Assembly: GCF_010731715.1 (NCBI RefSeq)
Contig: NZ_AP022587.1
Location: forward strand, 4,588,001-4,652,000
Length of the DNA: 64,000 nucleotides
DNA from: Mycobacterium stomatepiae
GTDB taxonomy: Bacteria > Actinomycetota > Actinomycetes > Mycobacteriales > Mycobacteriaceae
Direction: 5' to 3'
Below the pieces are notes generated by a model that was given only the letters and a program-made list of their open reading frames with translations, made no database searches and was not told the DNA's origin. Below, piece by piece: positions 1 through 8,118 of the stretch (within the stretch, counting starts at the first letter, position 1; each line of letters begins with the position of its first letter). A program made the translations under genes and the position numbers.

Positions 1-2
1 GC

Positions 3-341
3 GCCAACGCGATCTGCCCACGCGCGCGCACCGCGATGACGGCGGACGTATTCGGCAGCGCACCGGATATAGAGGAAGGCGGCGTCGACCCGCTGTCGCC
101 TGAACACGTGGTGAACCTGGTGCAGTTCCTGTCGTCTCCGGCTGCCGCGGAGGTTAACGGCCAGGTGTTCATTGTTTACGGACCTCAGGTGACATTGGTC
201 TCAGCTCCGACCGCCGAGCACAGGTTCACTGCGGACGGCGCGGCGTGGGAGTCGGCTCAACTGAGCAGCACATTGCGCGACTACTTTGCTGGTCGGGATC
301 CGGAACGTAACTTTTCCGCGACCGCTTTAATGGAACAATAG
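3..341 (+). CDS. Short-chain dehydrogenase/reductase, C-terminal part (5' end outside window)
   Basis: Only the last 112 codons are in the window; the frame is open to the left edge, so the gene begins upstream. The stretch reading NAICPRARTAMT is the usual SDR segment after the catalytic Tyr/Lys, and FLSSPAAAEVNGQVF matches the SDR C-terminal strand before the last helix. A further tail of about 55 residues follows. In Mtb the gene directly in front of yrbE4A is Rv3502c, an SDR of steroid side-chain/17-beta-hydroxysteroid metabolism (Hsd4A-like) in the KstR regulon. By position and tail this is probably its orthologue. The catalytic residues are outside the window, so substrate is inferred from context only. 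Confidence 0.75.
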   Translation, partial: ANAICPRARTAMTADVFGSAPDIEEGGVDPLSPEHVVNLVQFLSSPAAAEVNGQVFIVYGPQVTLVSAPTAEHRFTADGAAWESAQLSSTLRDYFAGRDPERNFSATALMEQ

Positions 342-378
342 CGGCGGCAGAACTTTTTCTCCGGACGGAATCAGCTAG

Positions 379-392
379 TAGAACGTGTGTCA
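379..392. promoter_or_regulatory. KstR-like operator candidate 1
   Basis: TAGAACGTGTGTCA fits the KstR consensus TNNAACNNGTTNNA with one mismatch (GTG for GTT). It lies between the SDR and yrbE4A, where KstR control of cholesterol-uptake genes is expected. Confidence 0.45.
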
Positions 393-445
393 GATTGTCA
401 ATGGCATAAGGGCGCTGACCAGGACAAATCAACGCATTATCCAGA

Positions 446-459
446 GATAACCTGTTCAT
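446..459. promoter_or_regulatory. KstR-like operator candidate 2 next to the -35 element
   Basis: GATAACCTGTTCAT has the full AACNNGTT core of the KstR motif, although the outer T and A are missing. It ends where a consensus -35 hexamer starts, so a bound repressor would block polymerase. Confidence 0.4.
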
Positions 460-492
460 TGACACGGTGAACTTCTTCTGGGTTAATATGAT
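459..492 (+). promoter_or_regulatory. Putative mce4 operon promoter
   Basis: TTGACA at 459-464 is a perfect -35 hexamer. An AT-rich block (TTAATATGAT) at 483-492 offers -10 hexamers: TTAATA with an 18-base spacer, or TATGAT with a longer one. The leader to the start codon would be about 80-90 bases and carries a 7-bp hairpin at 493-511. Confidence 0.4.
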
Positions 493-578
493 CCGGCTCA
501 CACGGAGCCGGCCGCGATGAACGACGACGCAAAGGTGACGCATAGGCTTCGCCGTGAGCAGCAAAGGGGGGTGCCGCG

Positions 579-1343
579 TTGATCGAACAGCTTGCGGTTC
601 CGGCCCGCGCTGTCGGCGGGTTTTTCGAGATGATGATCGACACGGCCCGTGCTTCTTTCCGACGACCGTTTCAAGGCCGCGAGTTTTTGGATCAGACGTG
701 GATGATCGCGCGCGTGTCGCTGGTCCCGACGCTGTTGGTGTCGATCCCATTCACGGTCCTGGTGGCATTCACCCTCAATATCCTGCTCCGCGAGATCGGT
801 GCGGCCGATTTGTCAGGCGCCGGAACGGCATTCGGCACCATCACCCAGCTGGGCCCGGTGGTGACCGTGCTCGTCGTCGCCGGTGCGGGCGCCACCGCGA
901 TCTGTGCGGACCTCGGCGCGCGCACCATCCGTGAGGAAATCGATGCGATGCGGGTGCTCGGCATCGACCCGATCCACCGGCTGGTGGTGCCCCGCGTTCT
1001 GGCGTCGACCGTTGTCGCGCTGCTGCTGAACGGTTTGGTGTGCGCCATCGGTTTATCCGGTGGCTATGTTTTCTCTGTCTTCCTCCAGGGCGTCAACCCC
1101 GGCGCGTTCATCAACGGGTTGACCGTGTTGACCGGATTGCGTGAGTTGGTGCTCGCCGAAGTCAAGGCGCTGCTGTTCGGCGTGATGGCCGGCCTCGTCG
1201 GCTGCTACCGCGGCCTCACCGTCAAAGGTGGGCCGAAGGGCGTCGGCAACGCGGTCAACGAAACCGTCGTCTACGCATTCATCTGTCTGTTCGTCATCAA
1301 CGTGGTGATGACGGCCATCGGCGTGCGGTTCTCGACGAAGTGA
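579..1343 (+). CDS. yrbE4A: Mce4 transporter permease YrbE4A
   Basis: MlaE-family integral membrane permease of the Mce4 ABC-type importer, which brings cholesterol across the envelope in mycobacteria. The 254-aa protein has about five to six hydrophobic segments (roughly residues 46-70, 88-110, 140-168, 192-212, 228-248). The cytoplasmic EEIDAMRVLGIDP motif at 119-131 is the loop that contacts the ATPase MceG, which is encoded elsewhere. The sequence is near-identical to Mtb Rv3501c. The start is TTG at 579: an in-frame stop at 555-557 excludes longer forms, and a purine run (AAAGGGGG, 563-570) serves as ribosome site. First gene of the mce4 operon. Confidence 0.95.
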   Translation: MIEQLAVPARAVGGFFEMMIDTARASFRRPFQGREFLDQTWMIARVSLVPTLLVSIPFTVLVAFTLNILLREIGAADLSGAGTAFGTITQLGPVVTVLVVAGAGATAICADLGARTIREEIDAMRVLGIDPIHRLVVPRVLASTVVALLLNGLVCAIGLSGGYVFSVFLQGVNPGAFINGLTVLTGLRELVLAEVKALLFGVMAGLVGCYRGLTVKGGPKGVGNAVNETVVYAFICLFVINVVMTAIGVRFSTK

Positions 1344-1350
1344 GCACGCG

Positions 1351-2193
1351 ATGAGCTACGACCTCACTTACCGATTCCGCAACATCGCGGCGAGATTGCA
1401 AGGCCCGGTTGACGACTTCGGTGAGCAGGCGTTGTTCTACGGCCAGACGATGCGCTATGTCCCCAACGCACTCACCCGGTATCGCAAGGAGACGATCCGG
1501 CTCGTCGCGGAGATGACGCTGGGCGCGGGTGCGCTGGTGATGATCGGTGGCACGGTCGGCGTCGCGGCGTTCCTGACGCTGGCCTCCGGCGGGGTCATCG
1601 CCGTGCAGGGTTACTCGTCGCTGGGCAACATCGGTATCGAGGCATTGACCGGCTTCCTGTCGGCGTTCCTGAACGTGCGCGTGGTCGCACCTGTCATTGC
1701 CGGCATCGCGCTGGCAGCGACGATCGGTGCCGGTGCCACCGCCCAATTGGGTGCCATGCGGGTGTCCGAGGAAATCGACGCCGTCGAATGCATGGCGGTG
1801 CACTCGGTGTCCTATTTGGTGTCGACTCGGCTGATCGCCGGCCTGGTCGCGATCATCCCGCTGTACTCGCTATCGGTGCTCGCCGCGTTCTTCGCTGCCC
1901 GCTTCACCACGGTCTTCATCAATGGGCAGTCGGCCGGTCTGTACGACCACTACTTCAACACGTTCCTGATCCCGTCGGACCTCCTTTGGTCGTTCCTGCA
2001 GGCCATCGTGATGTCCATCGCGGTGATGCTGGTCCATACCTATTACGGCTACAACACCAGCGGTGGGCCGGTGGGCGTGGGCATCGCGGTCGGTCAGGCG
2101 GTGCGGACCTCACTGATCGTCGTCGTCGTCATCACTTTGTTCATCTCGCTGGCCGTCTACGGCGCTTCCGGTAACTTCAATCTCTCCGGGTAA
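1351..2193 (+). CDS. yrbE4B: Mce4 transporter permease YrbE4B
   Basis: Second MlaE-family permease; it pairs with YrbE4A to form the inner-membrane channel of the Mce4 sterol importer. The protein has 280 aa with an amphipathic N-terminus, several membrane spans from about residue 57 onward, and the EEIDAVECMAVHS coupling motif at 140-152. It starts seven bases after yrbE4A, so the two are co-translated. Orthologue of Mtb Rv3500c. No unusual features. Confidence 0.95.
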   Translation: MSYDLTYRFRNIAARLQGPVDDFGEQALFYGQTMRYVPNALTRYRKETIRLVAEMTLGAGALVMIGGTVGVAAFLTLASGGVIAVQGYSSLGNIGIEALTGFLSAFLNVRVVAPVIAGIALAATIGAGATAQLGAMRVSEEIDAVECMAVHSVSYLVSTRLIAGLVAIIPLYSLSVLAAFFAARFTTVFINGQSAGLYDHYFNTFLIPSDLLWSFLQAIVMSIAVMLVHTYYGYNTSGGPVGVGIAVGQAVRTSLIVVVVITLFISLAVYGASGNFNLSG

Positions 2194-2211
2194 GGGGGGA
2201 CCGCTCAATAT

Positions 2212-3414
2212 ATGGCAGACGCCGGATCGCGACGTACAACTGTTCGGCTGGCAGCGGCGCTGCTGGCCAGTTTGTTGGTGGCGTTTTCGGTGCTGACCTA
2301 CCTCTCCTACACAGCGGCTTTTGCCTCCGTCGACACGGTCACCGTCGCGGCGCCGCGGGCCGGGCTGGTGATGGACAAGGGCGCCAAGGTCAAGTACCGC
2401 GGCATCCAGATCGGCAAGGTCACCGACATCAACTACGGTGGCGACCAGGCACGCCTGACGCTGGCGATCAACAGCGACGACATGCATTACATTCCGTCCA
2501 ACGCGGCCGTACATATCGCGGGCAATACGATTTTCGGCGCCAAATCGGTGGAATTCGTTCCGCCCCAGGTGCCTTCGCCGACGTCGTTGCGCCCCAACGC
2601 GCACGTCCAGGCCGCCGCGGTGCAGCTGGAAGTCAACACGCTGTTCCAATCGCTGATGGATCTGCTGCATAAGGTCGACCAGGTCGAGCTGAACGGAACG
2701 CTCAGCGCCTTCGCCGAGGGCCTGCGTGGCCACGGCGACGACTTCGGTGCGCTGCTCTCGGGGTTGAATACCCTGACGCAACAGACGAATCCGAAGCTGC
2801 CCGCGTTGCAGGAGGACTTCCGCAAGACGGCCATCGTCACGGGCGTCTACGCCGACGCGGCCCCGGACCTGAACACGATCTTCGACAACCTGCCCACCAT
2901 CAACAAGACCGTCGTCGATCAGCAGAAAAACCTCAACAACACGCTATTGGCCACGATTGGCCTATCCAACAACGCTTACGAGACGTTGCAGCCGGCCGAG
3001 CAGGACTTCATCGACGCCATCAACCGGCTGCGGGCACCTCTTAAGGTCGCGTCCGACTACTCGCCCGAATTCGGTTGTCTGTTCAAGGGTATCGATCGTG
3101 GGCTAAAGGAGTTCGGGCCCATTCTCGGTGTCCGCAAGGCCGGCTTGTTCACCTCGTCGAGCTTTGTGCTGGGCGCGCCGGCGTACACCTTCCCGGAATC
3201 ACTGCCGATCGTGAACGCCTCCGGCGGACCGAACTGCCGTGGCTTGCCGGACATTCCGAACAAGCAGAACGGCGGGTCGTGGTACCGCGCGCCGTTCCTG
3301 GTCACCGACAACGCCAACATCCCCTACGAGCCGTTCACCGAACTGCAGTTCGACGCACCCTCGACGCTGCAATTCCTGTTCCACGGCTCCTTCGCGGAAC
3401 GGGACGACTTCTGA
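2212..3414 (+). CDS. mce4A: MCE-family substrate-binding protein Mce4A
   Basis: A 400-aa protein with one N-terminal membrane anchor (about residues 13-36), an MCE/MlaD beta-barrel domain (about 40-117, with the YRGIQIGKV strand at 63-71), a long helical region, and a conserved C-terminal Mce domain. Family members assemble as hetero-oligomers whose helices form a lipid tunnel through the periplasm, here for sterols. The start is ATG at 2212 after a GGGGGGA ribosome site at 2195-2201. The stop overlaps the next start (ATGA at 3412-3416), showing translational coupling. Orthologue of Mtb Rv3499c. Confidence 0.94.
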   Translation: MADAGSRRTTVRLAAALLASLLVAFSVLTYLSYTAAFASVDTVTVAAPRAGLVMDKGAKVKYRGIQIGKVTDINYGGDQARLTLAINSDDMHYIPSNAAVHIAGNTIFGAKSVEFVPPQVPSPTSLRPNAHVQAAAVQLEVNTLFQSLMDLLHKVDQVELNGTLSAFAEGLRGHGDDFGALLSGLNTLTQQTNPKLPALQEDFRKTAIVTGVYADAAPDLNTIFDNLPTINKTVVDQQKNLNNTLLATIGLSNNAYETLQPAEQDFIDAINRLRAPLKVASDYSPEFGCLFKGIDRGLKEFGPILGVRKAGLFTSSSFVLGAPAYTFPESLPIVNASGGPNCRGLPDIPNKQNGGSWYRAPFLVTDNANIPYEPFTELQFDAPSTLQFLFHGSFAERDDF

Positions 3415-4466
3415 TGGCGAGTTCGGAATTGCCATCGCACCGGTCGATGGTGATCAAGGTCAGCGTGTTTACGGTAACGATGCTGCTGGTGGCCGCGGGC
3501 CTGGTGGTGGTCTTCGGTGATTTCCGGTTCGGCGACGAAAGCACCTACCACGCAACGTTTATCGATGCGTCTAAGTTGAAGGCAGGCCAAAAGGTCCGCA
3601 TTTCGGGTGTGCCGGTCGGCTCGGTGAACGGCCTCAAACTCAACCCGGATAACACCGTCGACGTGGCATTCGAAATCGACAGCCGCTACACGCTGTACTC
3701 GTCGACACGCGCGGTGATCCGCTACGAAAACCTGGTCGGTGACCGCTTCCTCGAGATCACGTCCGGCCCGGGCGAGCTGCGTAAGCTGGCACCGGGGGGA
3801 ACGATCAACGCCCAACACACCCAGCCAGCACTGGATTTGGATGCGCTGCTGGGTGGGCTCAAGCCGGTGCTCAAGGGCTTGGATGCCGACAAGGTCAACA
3901 CGATCAGCGGCGCGGTCATCGAGCTGTTGCAGGGCCAGGGTGGAGCATTGTCGAACGTGCTGGCCGACACCAGCGCATTCTCGACGGCGCTGAGCCAGCG
4001 CGACCAACTGATCGGCGACGCGATCACCAACCTGAACGGGGTGCTGGGCACCATCGATCAGAAGAGTGCGCAATTCTCGACCAGTGTCGACCAGCTGCAG
4101 CAGTTGATCAGCGGTCTGGCCAAAAACAAGGATTCGATCGCGGGAGCCATTCCGCCGCTGGCATCGACCACGACCGATCTCACCGAGCTGCTGAAGAATT
4201 CGCGTCGACCGCTGCAAGGCATCCTGGAGAACACCCGGCCGCTGGCGACCGAAATCGACAACCGTAAGGCCGAGGTGGACAACGACGTTGAGCAACTGGG
4301 CGAGGACTATCTGCGCCTTGCCGCACTCGGCGCCTACGGGTCATTCTTCAACATCTACTTCTGTTCGGTGACGATCAAGATCAACGGACCGGCCGGTAGC
4401 GACATCCGCCTGCCCTTGGGTGGCCAGGTGGATCCCAGCGTAGGGAGGTGCGCTTTTGCCAAGTAA
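3414..4466 (+). CDS. mce4B: MCE-family protein Mce4B
   Basis: A 350-aa subunit of the Mce4 tunnel. It has an N-terminal anchor (about residues 13-34), an MCE domain from about 44 to 120 containing VRISGVPVGSV at 61-71, then a helical region rich in Gln, Leu and Asn, and a C-terminal segment with two cysteines. The open frame runs further upstream, but the start is taken as ATG 3414, which overlaps the mce4A stop by one base; this gives the expected N-terminus MASSELPSHRSMV. Orthologue of Mtb Rv3498c. Confidence 0.93.
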   Translation: MASSELPSHRSMVIKVSVFTVTMLLVAAGLVVVFGDFRFGDESTYHATFIDASKLKAGQKVRISGVPVGSVNGLKLNPDNTVDVAFEIDSRYTLYSSTRAVIRYENLVGDRFLEITSGPGELRKLAPGGTINAQHTQPALDLDALLGGLKPVLKGLDADKVNTISGAVIELLQGQGGALSNVLADTSAFSTALSQRDQLIGDAITNLNGVLGTIDQKSAQFSTSVDQLQQLISGLAKNKDSIAGAIPPLASTTTDLTELLKNSRRPLQGILENTRPLATEIDNRKAEVDNDVEQLGEDYLRLAALGAYGSFFNIYFCSVTIKINGPAGSDIRLPLGGQVDPSVGRCAFAK

Positions 4467-5520
4467 CGCCAAGCGCGAACGTGACCCCTTGCGCACCGGG
4501 GTCTTCGGTGTAGTGCTGGTTCTCTGCGTGGTGTTGCTCGCATTCGGCTACGCCAACTTGCCGTTCTATCCGCAGGGCCGGGTCTACGACGCTTACTTCA
4601 GCGACGCCGGCGGCATCTCGCCCGGCAACTCCGTTTACGTGTCGGGCTTCAAGGTCGGCAAGGTGCAGGCTGTCGGACTGGCCGGAGACAGCGCGAAGGT
4701 GACGTTCTCGGTGGATCGCCACATCGCGGTCGGTGACCAGTCGCTGGCCGCGATCCGTACCGACACCATCCTCGGCGAGCGCTCGATCGCGGTGACTCCC
4801 GCGGGTCATGGCAAGGCGACCACTATTCCGCGCAGCCGCACGACCACGCCGTACACGCTGGCCGGCGCGCTCGAGGATTTGGGGCAAAACGCGAACGACC
4901 TGGACAAGCCGCAGTTCGAACAGGCGTTGAACGTTCTCACCGACACGCTGCACGGCGCGACCCCGGAACTGCGCGGCGCGCTCGACGGGGTGACGTCGCT
5001 ATCGCGCACGCTGAACCGGCGGGACGAGGCGCTGCAAAGCCTGCTGGCACACGCGAAATCGGTGACTGGTGTGTTGTCGCAACGCGCCGACCAGGTCAAC
5101 AAGTTGGTCGACGACGGCAACGAGTTGTTCGCCGCGCTCGACGAGCGCAGCGCCGCGCTGGGACAATTGATCTCGGGCATCAGCGGCCTGTCGGCACAGC
5201 TGTCTGGGTTCGTGGCCGACAACCGCAAGGAGTTCGGCCCGGCCCTGAGCAAACTCAACGACGTGTTGAGCAATCTGAACGAGCGCCGCGACTACATCAC
5301 CGAGGCCTTGAAACGGTTGCCCACCTATGCGACCGAGCTCGGCGAGGTCGTGGGATCCGGGCCCGGATTCAACGTCAACGTATACGGTGTGATCCCGGCA
5401 CCGCTACTGGCGACGATGTTCGACTTCTTCTACCAGCCGGGTAAGCTGCCGGCCAGCCTCTCCGACTACCTGCGCGGGTTGATCCAAGAACGCTGGACCA
5501 TCCGACCGAAGTCGCCATGA
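4456..5520 (+). CDS. mce4C: MCE-family protein Mce4C
   Basis: A 354-aa subunit of the Mce4 complex: N-terminal membrane anchor at about residues 15-34, MCE domain at about 42-118 (YVSGFKVGKV at 61-70), and long alpha-helical tunnel segments with Leu/Asn heptads. The start is TTG at 4456, inside the last codons of mce4B (11-base overlap), with the ribosome site GGGAGGTG at 4443-4450. This is unusual but conserved in mce operons. Orthologue of Mtb Rv3497c. Confidence 0.92.
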   Translation: MPSNAKRERDPLRTGVFGVVLVLCVVLLAFGYANLPFYPQGRVYDAYFSDAGGISPGNSVYVSGFKVGKVQAVGLAGDSAKVTFSVDRHIAVGDQSLAAIRTDTILGERSIAVTPAGHGKATTIPRSRTTTPYTLAGALEDLGQNANDLDKPQFEQALNVLTDTLHGATPELRGALDGVTSLSRTLNRRDEALQSLLAHAKSVTGVLSQRADQVNKLVDDGNELFAALDERSAALGQLISGISGLSAQLSGFVADNRKEFGPALSKLNDVLSNLNERRDYITEALKRLPTYATELGEVVGSGPGFNVNVYGVIPAPLLATMFDFFYQPGKLPASLSDYLRGLIQERWTIRPKSP

Positions 5521-6953
5521 TCCAGCGAATCGCCGGCAGCCGCGGGCTGCGCTACACCACCATCATCGCGCTGATCGCGGTGCTGGTGGGCGGCGTGTAT
5601 GTGCTTACTTCCCAAGCGAATAACCGCACCATCGTTGGCTACTTCACGTCCGCGGTCGGGCTGTACCCCGGTGATCAGGTACGTGTCCTGGGCGTTCCGA
5701 TCGGCAAGATCGACTCGATCGAACCGCGGCCGTCGGACGTCAAAATCACGATGACGGTGCCCAAGGACGTGAAGATCCCGAAGGATGCCAAGGCCGTTAT
5801 CATGTCGCCGAACCTGGTGGCGGCGCGGTTCATTCAGCTTGCCCCGGCATATACCGGCGGGGCGGTGCTGCCCGACGGCGCGAGCATCGACCTGAACCGC
5901 ACCGCGGTCCCGGTGGAATGGGACGAGGTCAAGGAGGCGCTGACCCAACTGGCCGTCTCGCTGGGCCCGGCGGGTGGGTCCGTGCAGGGCCCGTTGGGCG
6001 CGGCGATCAATCAGGCCGCGGACACGTTCGATGGTAAGGGCCAATCGTTCCACGGTGCGCTGCAAGAGCTTTCGCAGGTTGCTGGGCGACTGGGGGATTC
6101 ACGCAATGACATCTTCGGTACGGTCAAGAACCTGCAGGTTCTGGTCAACGCGTTGTCGGCGAGCAACGAGCAGATCGTGCAGTTCGCCGGAAGCGTGGCC
6201 TCGGTGTCGCAGGTACTCGCCGACAGCTCGCGCCACCTGGACAACACCCTGGGCACGCTCAATCAAGCACTGACCGATATCCGCGGCTTCCTGCACGAGA
6301 ACAACTCGACGCTGATCGATACGGTCAACCAGCTCAACGACTTCAGCAAGACATTGAGCGATCAGAGCGACAACATCGAACAGATCTTGCACGTCGCCGG
6401 TCCCGGTATCGCCAACTTCTACAACATCTATGACCCGGCACAGGGCACACTGAACGGCCTGTTGTCCATCCCCGAGTTCGCCAACCCGGTGCAGTTCATC
6501 TGCGGCGGGTCGTTCGAAACCGCGGCGGGGTCGAGGGCACCCGACTACTATCGGCGCGCCGAGCTGTGCCGCGAGCGCCTGGGGCCGGTGCTGCGCCGGC
6601 TGGCGGTGAACTACCCGCCGGTCATGTTCCACCCGCTCAACACGATCACGGCGTATAAGGGCCAGATCATCTACGACACACCGGAAACCCAAGCCAAGGC
6701 GCAGACACCGATCCCGCAGCTGACGTGGATACCGGCCCCGGGTGTCCCGCCGCCCGCCGTCCAGAATCCGGCGGACCTGCAGGCTCTGCTGGTGCCGACG
6801 GCCCCGCAGGCCGGCCCGCCGCCGGGCGCGCCGGCTGGTGCTGGCCCGGCGCCAGCCCCGGGACCAGCACCCGGATCCGCGTTCGGTCCCCTTCCGGGTC
6901 CCGCGCAGGGACCTTCGGCGGGGCTGCAAAATGGCCCGGGGGCCGGCGGATGA
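5517..6953 (+). CDS. mce4D: MCE-family protein Mce4D
   Basis: A 478-aa Mce4 subunit with an anchor at about 14-32, an MCE domain at about 37-115 (RVLGVPIGKI at 56-65), a helical domain, and a Pro/Ala/Gly-rich tail from about residue 395 to the end (repeats of PAPGP and GPPPG). The tail is low-complexity and probably extends into the cell wall. The start overlaps the mce4C stop (ATGA). Orthologue of Mtb Rv3496c. Confidence 0.93.
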   Translation: MIQRIAGSRGLRYTTIIALIAVLVGGVYVLTSQANNRTIVGYFTSAVGLYPGDQVRVLGVPIGKIDSIEPRPSDVKITMTVPKDVKIPKDAKAVIMSPNLVAARFIQLAPAYTGGAVLPDGASIDLNRTAVPVEWDEVKEALTQLAVSLGPAGGSVQGPLGAAINQAADTFDGKGQSFHGALQELSQVAGRLGDSRNDIFGTVKNLQVLVNALSASNEQIVQFAGSVASVSQVLADSSRHLDNTLGTLNQALTDIRGFLHENNSTLIDTVNQLNDFSKTLSDQSDNIEQILHVAGPGIANFYNIYDPAQGTLNGLLSIPEFANPVQFICGGSFETAAGSRAPDYYRRAELCRERLGPVLRRLAVNYPPVMFHPLNTITAYKGQIIYDTPETQAKAQTPIPQLTWIPAPGVPPPAVQNPADLQALLVPTAPQAGPPPGAPAGAGPAPAPGPAPGSAFGPLPGPAQGPSAGLQNGPGAGG

Positions 6954-8107
6954 GAAGAATCCTGTTGCGCAGCAGCGCATTGGCATCGGGCACTGTGTTG
7001 CTCGCCGGTTGCCAATTCGGCGGCCTGAATTCGCTGTCGATGCCTGGCACCGCCGGTCACGGCAGTGGCGCATACTCGATCACTGTCGAGATGCCCGATG
7101 TCGCCACGATGCCGCAGAACTCGCCGGTAATGGTCGACGATGTCACGGTCGGCAGTGTGTCCGGTATCGCTGCCGAGCAGCGAGCGGACGGATCTTTCTA
7201 TGCCGCAGTAAAATTGGCGTTGGACAAGAACGTCGTGCTGCCGGCTAACGCGACCGCGACGGTCGCGCAGACGTCGTTGCTCGGTTCGCTGCACATCGAT
7301 CTGGCCCCGCCGAAGGGCAAGCCGGCCACCGGCAGGCTCGTCGACGGTTCCAAGATCTCGGAGTCAAACACGGGCCGCTTCCCCACGACCGAAGAGGTTT
7401 TCTCTGCCCTCGGTGTCGTGGTCAACAAGGGCAATCTCGGTGCGCTGGAAGAGATCACCGACGAGACCTACCAGGCCGTGGCCGGTCGGCAAGGCCAGTT
7501 CAAGGATCTGATGCCCAGGCTGGCCGAACTGACCTCGGGACTCAACCGGCAGGTCGGCGACATCATCAACGCGGTCGACGGTCTGAACCGATTTTCCGCG
7601 ACCCTGGAGCGCGACAAGGCCAACCTGGGCCGGGCGCTCGACACTCTGCCCGAAGCGCTGAAGGTACTCAACAAGAACCGGGAACACATTGTCGAGGCGT
7701 TCTCCGCGCTGAAGAAATTGGCGACGGTTACCTCGCACGTGCTGTCGAAGACGAAGGTGGACTTCGCCGAAGATCTCAAAGCTCTGTACTCGGTGGTGAA
7801 GGCGCTCAACGATAACCGGAAGAATCTCGTCACGTCGCTGCAGATATTGCTGACGTTCCCGTTCCCCAACTACGGCATCAAGCAAGCCGTGCGGGGCGAT
7901 TACCTCAACGTGTTCACCACGTTCGACCTCACCTTGCGCCGGCTTGGTGAGACGTTCTTCACCACGTCGTATGCGCTCGATCCGAACATGATGCACATGA
8001 GCGAAATCCTCAACCCGCCCGATTTCTTGACCGGCGAACTGGCCAACCTGTCCGGACAGGCGGCCGACCCGTTCAAGATTCCACCCGGCACGGCTTCGGG
8101 ACAGTAG
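6950..8107 (+). CDS. mce4E: MCE-family lipoprotein Mce4E (LprN)
   Basis: A 385-aa lipoprotein subunit of Mce4. The signal peptide ends in the lipobox LLAGC with the lipidated Cys at residue 21, typical of E-position Mce proteins. The MCE domain follows (about 38-120), then helical segments. The frame is open far upstream, but ATG at 6950 overlaps the mce4D stop (ATGA at 6950-6953) and gives a proper lipoprotein signal, so it is chosen. Orthologue of Mtb Rv3495c, lprN. Confidence 0.93.
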   Translation: MRRILLRSSALASGTVLLAGCQFGGLNSLSMPGTAGHGSGAYSITVEMPDVATMPQNSPVMVDDVTVGSVSGIAAEQRADGSFYAAVKLALDKNVVLPANATATVAQTSLLGSLHIDLAPPKGKPATGRLVDGSKISESNTGRFPTTEEVFSALGVVVNKGNLGALEEITDETYQAVAGRQGQFKDLMPRLAELTSGLNRQVGDIINAVDGLNRFSATLERDKANLGRALDTLPEALKVLNKNREHIVEAFSALKKLATVTSHVLSKTKVDFAEDLKALYSVVKALNDNRKNLVTSLQILLTFPFPNYGIKQAVRGDYLNVFTTFDLTLRRLGETFFTTSYALDPNMMHMSEILNPPDFLTGELANLSGQAADPFKIPPGTASGQ

Positions 8108-8118
8108 GCGCGGCGCAG

